From positions 248,001-312,000 of the forward strand of contig JAHLMK010000015.1 in assembly GCA_019915135.1 (NCBI GenBank): DNA of 64,000 nucleotides. The letters run 5' to 3'. The position numbers and the translations under genes were made by a program. Positions 55,930-64,000 of the stretch are shown here, one piece after another. The notes below the pieces were generated by a model. It worked only from the letters and a program-made list of their open reading frames with translations, made no database searches and was not told the origin of the DNA. The first letter of the stretch is position 1. The number at the start of each line of letters is the position of its first letter. Origin of the DNA: Strobilurus pachycystidiatus (Eukaryota > Basidiomycota > Agaricomycetes > Agaricales > Physalacriaceae).

Positions 55930-56792
55930 TGTCATGACTCGGTCGTGGACCTGTCACGAGATCGCGCACGAACTATAGATTGGGTGCGCCACACAGGAGA
56001 GAACTTATCCCGAAGAACAGGTCGCGCCATCACGGGAGTTGCCGATGGAACGCGATCAGATCCCTACGCGCCTCGCCGCGCCTCGCTAGCCGGACCAACG
56101 TCACATCCGTCGGCCGCCTCCCTCGATTCCCGCCACTCCGTACGAGCGACGCCCCATTGGGTCGAGGAATGACTCAATGATCGCTATCTTCTGATCAGTC
56201 CCGCATGGCATGGGCGGCGGCCCGCCCTATCCCGCTTCATCCCGCCTTATCCCGCCCATCGTCCAATCAGCGGTGCTCGATCTAGCGCGCCTTCCTTGCT
56301 CGATCAAAGGTACCATGCGCTACCGCAGCACATCGCTCCCGACGGAACCTTCGAGAAGAGGAGTTATTCATCAAGAGGTCGACGTATAAATACAGACGCT
56401 CTTTGTAGTAGATAGTCAGACTTCGTCCTTATCAAGTTTCCTTCCGCATTCTCTTGCCGGATACTCTGACTCCCTCTGAGCAAGGGCTCCCCCCATGCCC
56501 TCCCTCGGTGACTCCGGTATCGCCCCCCACTCCTCGAACGAAGGATCTCAATGCGCCACATCTCGGACCGGGTCCGATGAAGCGCGCGACACCAGGAGAC
56601 GGGGTCTCCTGGGTGTTCACTCTCTGGGCGATACGGAGGAGCATCCGTCGAGGTCCTCCGCGATCCCTCCCAAGCGACTGGACGGAAGCGTCCCGGAGAT
56701 ATGCGTGTTGTGCCCGCAGGAAAGCCACGGTTGGAGCGTAGAGGCGCGCCATCGTGAGCGAGTCCTTGTCACGGCGGGATCAGGTCGTAACA
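55930..56792 (+). repeat. 3' LTR of the inner element
   Basis: Second copy of the 863-bp LTR. The purine tract AAAGAGGGGATAT lies directly upstream (55917-55929). It is followed by the TTCAG target duplication and the resumed gag. Confidence 0.95.
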
Positions 56793-57754
56793 TTCAGTGG
56801 CATAGGGACGGCCCTCGACAATCTGAACCAGCGCATCACTACCATCGCGCAGGACGAAATCAACAGGAGCCACGAGGTGGCGAACCTCCACGCTCAACTT
56901 CTTCAGCGTATCAGCGAGCTCAGAGGCGTCCAGCTGGCCGCGTCCCAAGCACAGGCGCAAGCCGCGCAACATCGCGCATCCAAGGCGCGCTTCGGGACCC
57001 CGGCCAAGTTTAGCGGGAAGTCGGACGGCATCGAGCCGTTCTTCTCCCAACTCCACATCCTCTTCGCCTCCGAACCTCGAGCCTACGAGACCGCGCGCAA
57101 CAGAGTGTTCGCCGCGCTATCGTACATGACCGAGGGGCCCGCTGTTATCAAATGGGCCAGCACGCAGACCGCCCTCTACGAGAAAGGAGAGGAGCCATAC
57201 CTGACTTATACGGACTTCAAGGACGCCTTGAAAAGAGCCTTCGGAGGGACCAACTCGAAGACGATCGCCCAGGAGGAGATCAAGAAATTGAAACAGAAGA
57301 AAGGACAGGACGCCCAGTCCTTCTTCATCGACTTCGAAGAGTACAAAGCCGACACAGGTTTCAACGACGATGCCCTCATCTCCCTCCTACGCCACCAGCT
57401 GGACTCCTCTCTGGTTGAACGCATCACCGAAATGGAGAATATCCCCGAGACCTACGATGCGTACAAGAAGTTCGCCACTCGATTCGACGCTAATCGAGGC
57501 ACAGCCCCCACCCAGGGATACAAGAACCCTGCCCCCTTCGTTTCCAAAAACTTCCCGCGTCCTAGTACTACGACAGTAATCAACAATCCCCCAGCCACCG
57601 GAATCACCTACGGAGGAAAAGGCGAACCCATGAGCATTGACAGAACGCGAGGCGCGGCCTCGTTAAAATGCTACAACTGCGGGAAATCCGGGCACTTCGC
57701 GAGGAATTGCACGGAGAGACGCGAATCCGTCAAGGGACTCGTAGAAGGTCTTAG

Positions 57755-60700
57755 CAACGAAGAACGAGAGGATCTCGCTCAGACGCTGCAGGAGCAGGGT
57801 TTTGGCGCGGGACTGGAGTGAAGAGCGAGTCTTCCAGTCCCCCTTCCTCGGGTCCATGGACCAATCGATTCAGTAGTCTACTTGTTGAAGCCAGTGACAG
57901 TAGTAACGAACAATCCGATCCCATGGACTTCGACGAACCAAAACCCTCGCGTGAAAGAAAGAACAAAATAGCCAAAAAGGGAAGTTCGCGGATCAAACCC
58001 ATCAAGCACGTCCGCGGGACCCTCCCTTTCATCTGGCACGAAATGCAGGTTAACCCCCGCCAAGCTCTCAAAGTACTCCGGAAATACGCTCGGACTGATA
58101 GGGAGTCCGAGGTCACCCAGGAGGCGGTCCAGGACATCTTGGGCCTGGACTCCCGCCACGCCCAAGCAGCTATCCAGGAATTCCGACAACCTCGTCGTTG
58201 GATTCGATCTACACGCCCGGGGCGCTGTATGAAAATCCCCATCACCCTCAAATTCCTGAATAGTGGCAAGGCCCTCACTGTGGTCGCCCTCATCGACTCC
58301 GGAGCTACCGGAGCCTATGTCAATCGAGACTTCGCCGAAAACGAAGGAATGGACACCCAACGACTGCCACGCCCCATCGCTGTGTCCAACGTCGACGGAA
58401 CCCCCAACAATAACGGGCCAATAGAGCAGATCGTGGATCTGCGGGTCGTAACCGACAACGAACACGAAGATGTTTTCACGTTCGCAGTGACTAACACCGG
58501 CGACGTCGACATTATCCTGGGATACGAATGGCTGAAAAAGCATAATCCCGAGGTCGACTGGGTCAAGGGAACCCTGGCGTTCACGAGGTGTCCGCCAGAG
58601 TGTCAACGACGCCAGGCTCGCCGCGTATGGCGAGAAGAAGATGAAGAAGATCTCGAGGAGGGAGATCGAATTCTAGTCGTGAAGATGTGGGACGTCCCGC
58701 AGAATCGGTACGGGCAAAGAAAGCTCGACGCGGAACGAATCCGCGCTTTCGCCACTAAATCGACCCAGTTAGCGGGGGACCAAGCAAAAGCTAAGGGCGA
58801 GGCGCCCTTAGAAGAACTCGTTCCCCCGCAATATTTAGAGGAATTCCGACGGGTGTTCGAGAAAACCGAGTTCGATCGGTTGCCGGAGCGTAGGAAGTGG
58901 GACCACGCTATCGAACTTAAACCCGACGCAACGGAGTTCAAGGGGAAGATATACCCCCTCGCCCCCTCCGAACAGGTGGAACTCGACAAGTTCATCGAAG
59001 AACACCTCCAGTCAGGGAGAATCCGCGTCTCCAAATCCCCCTACGCCTCTCCATTCTTCTTCGTCAAGAAGAAAGACGGGCGCCTCCGCCCCATCCAAGA
59101 CTATCGCCAGCTCAACACCATGACGGTGAAGAACTCGTACCCCCTTCCCCTCCTCTCCGACGTCCTTCACAAACTACGAAACGCGAAGCTGTTTTCTAAA
59201 CTGGACGTTCGGTGGGGATACAACAATGTCCGCATCGTCGAAGGCGACGAACATAAAGCCGCCTTCATCACCAACCGAGGACTCTTTGAGCCTCTAGTCA
59301 TGTTCTTTGGACTAACGAATAGTCCGGCGACATTCCAGACCATGATGAACGACCTGTTCCACGATTTGATCTTGCGCGGCAAGGTGATCGTATACATGGA
59401 CGACATCCTGGTGTTCACCGAGGGCATCGATGAACATCGACAGGTTATGAAGAAGGTCCTACGCATCCTTCAAGACAACAATCTCAGCGTACAAGGATCC
59501 AAATGCGATTTCGAGAAATCAGAAGTGGAGTACTTGGGACTGATTGTGGGGAACGGACAGTTCCGTATGGATCCTGTCAAAGTCGAGGGTGTTAGGGCGT
59601 GGCCCACACCCAGAACCGTCAAAGAGGTCCAATCCTTCCTCGGATTCGCCAACTTCTACCGGCGGTTCATCGAGGGGTTTGCACAGGTAGCAAAGCCCCT
59701 CCACTCCCTCTCGAAGAAGGATATCCCCTGGAGATGGGGAGACGCGGAGGAGGAAGCCTTCGCGGATCTGAAGGAACGAATCACTTCGGAACCCATCCTG
59801 CACTTCCCAACACAAACGGGTCGCTACCGCATCGAGGTGGACGCATCGGAATTCGCAACGGGCGGCGTCTTAAGCCAGGAGCAAGACGGCAAGACGGTCC
59901 CCATCGCATTCATGTCCAAATCACTGAGTCCCGCGGAGCGAAACTACGACATACACGACAAGGAGATGTTGGCCATCATGAGAGCCCTGGCCGACTGGAG
60001 GCATTACGTTCTCGGAGCACCGGAACCAACCCTCATCCTGACGGATCACAAGAACCTCAAAGTTTTCATGCAGGCCAAGAAGCTTAATCGCCGCCAGGCA
60101 CGGTGGTCACTCGATCTGGCGGAATACAACTTCACGCTGGTTCACCGCCCGGGGGCGCAGAACAAAAAGGCCGATCTCTTGTCGAGACGACAAGGACATG
60201 AGAGGGGGGCGGACGACAACCGCGACACCGTATTACTCAAAAAGGAATATCTCAGCCGCATCTTCGCCACGCCGATCTCGATCGACGATTATAACCATAT
60301 TCGGGCAATGGATGAAGTCACGATCGCCACCGAAGGGAACGACTTTATGGACCAAATAATCGCCGCGAAGGACGAGTGGGAGGAGAAAGTGAAGAAGATG
60401 GTCGGGAAGACCGTAGAAGATAAGGGAGGATACCTTACCAAAGAAGGACTACTCTATGTCCCGGCCAACCGCACACTACGCCAACGAATCATGCGGCAAC
60501 ATCACGACACCGCAATAGCGGGCCACCCTGGACAATTCCGAACCACGGAGTTAGTGCTACGGAACTATTGGTGGCCCGGACTATACGCAGACGTGGCGCG
60601 TTATTGTAACGGATGCCTCGACTGTCAGAGGACCAAATCGTCCCGACAACTCAAAGTCGGACAACTGCAACCTAACGAGATCCCCTCGGCGCCCTGGCAG

Positions 60701-62113
60701 CATATCAGCGTCGACCTAATCGTCGAACTCCCCGAGTCCCTCGGATACGACTCCATCATGGTAGTGGTCGACCGATTTACGAAGATGGCAAGGTTCATGC
60801 CCACCACCACTCACATTACGGGAGAAGGAGCAGCGAGGCTGTTCCAGGATCACGTCTGGAAGGACTTCGGATTCCCGATAAGTGTCATCAGTGATCGAGG
60901 AGGCCAATTCGTGGGCCAGTTCACCACGGCACTATACCAAGGACTTGGCGTCAAACAGCGAGCATCCACCGCGTACCATCCACAGACAGACGGACAGACG
61001 GAACGTATCAATCAGGAACTGGAACAGTACCTCCGCGTCTTCACCAATCACCAACAAAACGACTGGGCATCCTGGCTGTCCCAAGCGGAATTCTCTTATA
61101 ACGACAAAGCCAGCTCGTCTACGAAGAAATCCCCCTTCCAACTGATGTATGGCATCAACCCGCTTCGAGGCACGGAACCCCGCACCGCCACCCGGAACGA
61201 GAGTGCGGACGAGTTCGTCACTCGCCTGGACAGGGCTCGGGAGGAAGCTCGCGCCGCCCTGACGGCCGCCGCCGCCACTATGAAGAGGTTTTACGACGAG
61301 AAACGACGACCGGATCCGGACTACAAAGTCGGGGACAAAGTACTTCTCGAGACCACCAATCTCAAGATCGATCGTCCCTCTATGAAACTCGCCGATAAAC
61401 GATACGGGCCTTTCAAAGTCCTGAAGAAGATCGGTAAGGCATCGTATCGCATTCAACTCCCTGCCTCGTTCAAGATACACAATGTCTTCAACACGGTTTA
61501 CCTCCGACCCTACATCGAAGGATTCCCTCACCAGACCTATACGCGACCCGATCCCGTCATCGTGGATGACGAGGAACAATGGGAAGTCGAGAAAATCGTG
61601 GGGCACAAGAAGTTCCGCGGACGGACCCAATACCTCCTCAAATGGAAAGGATACCCCCTAGAGGAGAACACTTGGACGTACGAAGCGGATATTCAAGCAC
61701 CGGCCCTTCTCCGGGCTTATAAGAAGAGCGAAGGGATCTTAGCCGACGTTCTACCAGCAGGGAGTCAGTCCCGATCACAGCGTCGCGCTAAGATTCGCGC
61801 CATGGGGACATGCGCCTTGAAGAGGGGATATTGTCATGACTTGACTGCGCCACCGACGCCTAGCCGATCGAAGGCGACGCCTGCGCGGGCGGGAGCAACG
61901 GTATCGCGCCCATCGTCGGGATCTATCCGACGGCCGTCCGACGGTAGCACATGGTGGCGGAGCTCGGCCGACGGGAAAGCGGGATCGGGCGGGATAGGGC
62001 GCGCTCCCGACCAATCACGGGCGGGATGGCGCGATGACTCGTGCAATGACTCGGGAATGAGTCAGAGGGGCGCACCCGCGCCCATCGGGCGTCGGGCGTC
62101 GGGAACTGTATAA
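57755..62113 (+). CDS. pol: pol polyprotein (protease, RT, RNase H, integrase, chromodomain)
   Basis: Open in the -1 frame relative to gag from 57755, overlapping gag to 57821. In order: aspartic protease ALIDSGATGAYVNRDF (near 58285); RT with KLFSKLDVRWGYNNVRI and YMDDILVF (near 59392); RNase H YRIEVDASEFATGGVL; integrase zinc finger HHDTAIAGHPGQF...CNGCLDC; DDE core VDLIVELP, SDRGGQF and HPQTDGQTERIN; GPY/F module DKRYGPFKVL; chromodomain VEKIVGHKKFRGRTQYLLKW. No stop or frameshift interrupts it. The frame runs 94 codons into the 3' LTR and stops at 62111-62113. It has no good ATG of its own, so expression as Gag-Pol by frameshifting is likely. Confidence 0.95.
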   Translation, partial: QRRTRGSRSDAAGAGFWRGTGVKSESSSPPSSGPWTNRFSSLLVEASDSSNEQSDPMDFDEPKPSRERKNKIAKKGSSRIKPIKHVRGTLPFIWHEMQVNPRQALKVLRKYARTDRESEVTQEAVQDILGLDSRHAQAAIQEFRQPRRWIRSTRPGRCMKIPITLKFLNSGKALTVVALIDSGATGAYVNRDFAENEGMDTQRLPRPIAVSNVDGTPNNNGPIEQIVDLRVVTDNEHEDVFTFAVTNTGDVDIILGYEWLKKHNPEVDWVKGTLAFTRCPPECQRRQARRVWREEDEEDLEEGDRILVVKMWDVPQNRYGQRKLDAERIRAFATKSTQLAGDQAKAKGEAPLEELVPPQYLEEFRRVFEKTEFDRLPERRKWDHAIELKPDATEFKGKIYPLAPSEQVELDKFIEEHLQSGRIRVSKSPYASPFFFVKKKDGRLRPIQDYRQLNTMTVKNSYPLPLLSDVLHKLRNAKLFSKLDVRWGYNNVRIVEGDEHKAAFITNRGLFEPLVMFFGLTNSPATFQTMMNDLFHDLILRGKVIVYMDDILVFTEGIDEHRQVMKKVLRILQDNNLSVQGSKCDFEKSEVEYLGLIVGNGQFRMDPVKVEGVRAWPTPRTVKEVQSFLGFANFYRRFIEGFAQVAKPLHSLSKKDIPWRWGDAEEEAFADLKERITSEPILHFPTQTGRYRIEVDASEFATGGVLSQEQDGKTVPIAFMSKSLSPAERNYDIHDKEMLAIMRALADWRHYVLGAPEPTLILTDHKNLKVFMQAKKLNRRQARWSLDLAEYNFTLVHRPGAQNKKADLLSRRQGHERGADDNRDTVLLKKEYLSRIFATPISIDDYNHIRAMDEVTIATEGNDFMDQIIAAKDEWEEKVKKMVGKTVEDKGGYLTKEGLLYVPANRTLRQRIMRQHHDTAIAGHPGQFRTTELVLRNYWWPGLYADVARYCNGCLDCQRTKSSRQLKVGQLQPNEIPSAPWQHISVDLIVELPESLGYDSIMVVVDRFTKMARFMPTTTHITGEGAARLFQDHVWKDFGFPISVISDRGGQFVGQFTTALYQGLGVKQRASTAYHPQTDGQTERINQELEQYLRVFTNHQQNDWASWLSQAEFSYNDKASSSTKKSPFQLMYGINPLRGTEPRTATRNESADEFVTRLDRAREEARAALTAAAATMKRFYDEKRRPDPDYKVGDKVLLETTNLKIDRPSMKLADKRYGPFKVLKKIGKASYRIQLPASFKIHNVFNTVYLRPYIEGFPHQTYTRPDPVIVDDEEQWEVEKIVGHKKFRGRTQYLLKWKGYPLEENTWTYEADIQAPALLRAYKKSEGILADVLPAGSQSRSQRRAKIRAMGTCALKRGYCHDLTAPPTPSRSKATPARAGATVSRPSSGSIRRPSDGSTWWRSSADGKAGSGGIGRAPDQSRAGWRDDSCNDSGMSQRGAPAPIGRRASGTV
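57797..57803 (+). promoter_or_regulatory. Candidate -1 ribosomal frameshift heptamer
   Basis: G GGT TTT in the gag frame (cag ggt ttt ggc) fits the X XXY YYZ slippery rule. It lies 16 nt before the gag stop and inside the gag/pol overlap (57755-57821), and a shift of -1 enters pol. The downstream structure was not examined by computation. Confidence 0.55.
61819..61831 (+). promoter_or_regulatory. Polypurine tract of the outer element
   Basis: GAAGAGGGGATAT directly before the 3' LTR. Nearly identical to the tract before the inner element's 3' LTR. It serves as the plus-strand primer in LTR retrotransposons. Confidence 0.7.
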
Positions 62114-62250
62114 AAGAGTCAGTAGTCAGTAGAGTAGTTCTTCAGAGAACCGTTGTCTTTCCCCCGGGATTCAATACACCACCCTTTACACCGCTCTCCA
62201 GTCGTTGCCTCGTGCGCCCTCGCTATAGACGAATAGGCCCGACGCTGACA
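61832..62250 (+). repeat. 3' LTR of the outer element
   Basis: 419 bp, the same as 51796-52214 except A for G at 62045. Its first 280 bases double as coding sequence for the pol C-terminus. Followed by the AAGTC duplication. Confidence 0.95.
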
Positions 62251-62924
62251 AAGTCCCGCCCTTCCGGAGACACTCTGGAGCGAGCACACATGGTGCATGA
62301 GACACCGGGAATATACTTAGGCTGCGTGAGTCAAGCGGGAGTCGGTACCCAACCAATCCCGCCTTCCCGACCAATGGGCGGCCATCGATCTGGCGGATGA
62401 TCATCGGGATGTCGGGACCTCCGTCATCCGCAGTGTCGGACCACTCCCAATGCATCGGGAGCAGGTGGTAGAAGCTTCGAGAAGAGGAATGATGAGCAAG
62501 CATGGGATTAGTATAAATACAGAGACAGTGTTGTACTAGTTACCCAGACTTTGTCCTTAACCAGTTTCCCCCCATACAACTCCGTTGGGCACTCTGAGCT
62601 CTCCGTGGTAGGACTCATCCACATGTCTCCCTTCGATACCTCCGCCAACGTCGTTGACTTCAACAAGAGAAGGCTCTCCGACGCCACACCTGGGACTAGG
62701 TCCGGTGGCGAGTCTCGTACCTTGGGATTAGGTTCCTACGGTACTACAGATAACGGCGAGACAGACGTGCAACCATCAAGGGCCCTCACGACTGGTACAG
62801 TATGACTAGCGAGCACAATATGAGGATGTACGTGGTACGCTCGCAGGAAAGCTATGGGTTGACTACAGGGGTAGTCTCTCATGAGCGAGTCCATGTCACG
62901 GCGGGATCAGGTTGTAACACTCCA

Positions 62925-64000
62925 CCAAACCAAATTTATTGGCATGCTATAGAAGCAAGGACGGATTCACGGCAGACAGTCATTGATGTGGTTATTATTT
63001 CCGCAGTCACCATTGCTCGACAGTGGCTTGTTAGCAAGCAATGATCCCAGATGGTAACGCACAACCCTCAGATAGTATTTTTATCTTGTCGTGGTGGTGA
63101 GAAGAATAGCGAGTCCAGTTTTTGCAGATGCACTTGAGTCTGACAGTGTCCTGGTTTTTGTACACAAACTTTTGAGAGGAAAGGAAACAGAACACAACTT
63201 GTGAGTTCAAATTGCTGTATATTCTCAATAGATAAACACGATACATGCTACAAGTATGTGAGGAAAGGGAAGACAAAAAGAAATAAAGTAAATCATCTAC
63301 AATTTGAGGTTGTGGGGACAGACTACTGAAAGATGGCCTCGTAATATAGGAAGATCCGGCAGTGTCACAGATGGCGGTGGTTACAAAATTGGGAGGAGAG
63401 ATGCAGTGTAGTCTGTGTTGTTGTAGTTCTGCATTGACTGTGGTGGCCAAAGGAGGCAGAGAACCAATCGCTCCAAGTTACTGGTGGTTATACGCCGTGG
63501 AGTGTTATGTATGCCCAAGCCGCGCGACAAGACAACAACGTGCAGTGGTGATTGTAGTTGTACGTGTGGCCCAAGGCCCTCTTCAATGGCAAGTACAGCC
63601 GAGATGGCCTTGACGGCAGCGGAGAGGTGCTGACCATAAGGTAAGAAGGACCTTGGGACTTTTGAGGGATAGAGGGCATTGTATGTTCCCTGCAAGTCCA
63701 TGCCCACAAACTTATCTTTAAAGACGGGGGGACAGAGGTTTGTGCAAGTAAATCACCTGTAGCTGTAGCAATTTCTATAAACCCCTGGCTGTAGCCACAA
63801 GAAGCTGATTTATCCTCCCTGGCAAAGCCAGGAGCCTGGCTAGAGCCAGACAGATGAAACCACTACAAAGTCATGTGATAGGTTAGGTTAAAGTCATGTG
63901 ATCAGTATTAATACACTTAAATATTCAATTACATAATTAACCTTGCGTTATCGTATATAAAGGCTTAGGTTGCGATGAGCAACCTAAGTCTGATTTAGAA
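62925..64000. other. AT-richer terminal region, no firm gene
   Basis: A minus ORF at 63381-63707 (GMDLQGTYNALYPSKVPRSF, HLSAAVKAISAVLAIEEGLG) reads like a protein fragment but has no family. 63800-63860 has short GC hairpins (ctggc/gccag repeats). 63867-63902 has two copies of AAAGTCATGTGAT. TATATAAA at 63954-63961 is followed by a perfect hairpin. A transcription unit may begin at the right edge. Confidence 0.4.
63964..63988 (+). promoter_or_regulatory. TATA-linked perfect hairpin at window end
   Basis: CTTAGGTTGC (63964-63973), loop GATGA, GCAACCTAAG (63979-63988): a perfect 10-bp stem starting three bases after TATATAAA (63954-63961). It could be a leader hairpin, an element terminus or a protein-binding palindrome. 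Confidence 0.45.

Larger units (their letters stand above)
52327..56792 (+). mobile_element. Inner non-autonomous LTR retrotransposon (LARD-like)
   Basis: LTRs 52327-53189 and 55930-56792 are 863 bp each, with a constant offset of 3603 and one difference noticed (A at 52421, G at 56024). They start TGTCATGACTCGG and end GTCGTAACA. Target duplication TTCAG is exact (52322-52326, 56793-56797). The 2.74-kb interior has no gag, protease, RT or integrase motifs. It carries a primer site, a purine tract before the 3' LTR (AAAGAGGGGATAT) that nearly equals the outer element's (GAAGAGGGGATAT), and ORFs mostly on the minus strand. It must move with enzymes from a related autonomous element. Confidence 0.92.
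52250..57821 (+). pseudogene. gag: gag of the outer element, split by the inner insertion
   Basis: The ATG at 52250 opens MSTEDAPMAPATEPTNEQ. The frame is broken at 52326 by the inner element and resumes at 56793/56798 after the TTCAG duplication, running to the TGA at 57819-57821. The continuing part has the capsid-like PAKFSGKSDGIEPFFSQL, then KLKQKKGQDAQSFFIDFEEY, and a CCHC zinc knuckle CYNCGKSGHFARNC (near 57668-57712). Apart from the insertion the frame is undamaged. Confidence 0.9.
51796..62250 (+). mobile_element. Ty3/gypsy chromodomain LTR retrotransposon, interrupted in gag
   Basis: LTRs 51796-52214 and 61832-62250 (419 bp each) start TGTCATGACTTG and end GCTGACA. Target duplication AAGTC is exact (51791-51795 and 62251-62255). 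I saw one LTR difference (G at 52009, A at 62045), so insertion is recent. Without the inner insertion the element is about 6.0 kb. Gene order gag, protease, RT, RNase H, integrase, chromodomain places it among chromoviruses. A self-complementary primer site follows the 5' LTR and a purine tract precedes the 3' LTR. The inner element disrupts gag, so this copy cannot make full Gag. Confidence 0.95.
51629..62919 (+). mobile_element. Old solo LTR, split by the younger insertions
   Basis: The right part (62256-62919) is diverged from, but alignable to, the inner element's LTR. Shared features include CTTCGAGAAGAGGA, a TATAAATAC box at 62512, CCAGACTTTGTCCT, GCTCGCAGGAAAGC and the end CACGGCGGGATCAGGTTG followed by TAACA. 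The left part (51629-51795) starts TGTCATGA. Removing the inserted 51796-62255 gives about 831 bp, close to the 863-bp inner LTR. Flanks CTGCA (51624-51628) and CTCCA (62920-62924) match at four of five bases, a worn target duplication. No internal region remains. The left boundary is less certain than the right. Confidence 0.6.

Noticed and set aside
57818..57820. GTG at 57818 as the pol start
   Set aside because: A non-ATG start is unlikely in a fungus. The -1 slippery site and the 67-nt overlap explain pol expression better.
1..64000. CRISPR arrays or bacterial defence systems
   Set aside because: No regularly spaced repeat-spacer pattern. The gene structure is eukaryotic throughout.

Overview
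The window reads as nuclear DNA of a filamentous basidiomycete, most likely an Agaricomycete. Genes are dense and broken by many short introns (46-65 nt, GT...AG). Codon use is C/G-rich at third positions, and the conserved genes (IRE1, BRR2, ribosomal protein L8, a GH76 glycosidase, a fungal quinone reductase) look fungal. No rRNA, CRISPR or bacterial-type operon was seen. Exon models were built by hand from splice sites and checked for reading-phase continuity. Functional names rest on motif recognition; no database search was run.

Layout. 450-1370: a small membrane-protein gene whose 3' end carries a tRNA-derived SINE-like repeat. 2451-4168: a 5'-truncated RecQ-like helicase remnant. 7318-10981: IRE1, the ER unfolded-protein sensor kinase/RNase. 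11631-12960: a single-pass surface protein. About 13434-13630: a 27-bp minisatellite. 14812-16228: a GH76 alpha-1,6-mannanase-like enzyme. 17401-17999 and 19229-19738: conserved-looking uncharacterised proteins. 20412-27677: BRR2, the U5 snRNP helicase, 16 exons and 2161 residues. 28144-28957: an uncertain gene. 29700-38945: a cluster holding three more copies of the small membrane-protein family, two F-box proteins and ribosomal protein L8. 39075-39446: a Pop5/Rpp14-like RNase P/MRP subunit. 39872-41925: a disordered repeat protein. 43234-44048: a flavodoxin-like quinone reductase. 46446-47964: a TmpA-like membrane flavoprotein. 49967-51458: a seven-helix membrane protein.

51629-62919 is a three-layer nest of LTR elements. 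An old solo LTR (TGTCATGA...GTTGTAACA) was hit by a nearly intact chromodomain Ty3/gypsy element (419-bp LTRs, TSD AAGTC). The gag of that element was then hit by a 4.5-kb non-autonomous LTR element (863-bp LTRs, TSD TTCAG). The inner element belongs to the same LTR family as the old solo LTR. Both full elements have LTR pairs that differ at about one base, so both insertions are recent. In both, the sequence two bases after the 5' LTR is complementary to the predicted 5' end of the element's own transcript (10 and 12 nt). This is the arrangement expected for Tf1/sushi-type self-primed reverse transcription.

The main non-TE novelty is the four-copy membrane-protein family (450, 29700, 33563, 36458). 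All four share a promoter module in which TTGTGG and (GA)GCCACA form an inverted repeat around the TATA region. The last ten codons and the stop of the first copy come from the SINE. The window ends in AT-rich sequence with a TATA box and a perfect 10-bp hairpin.
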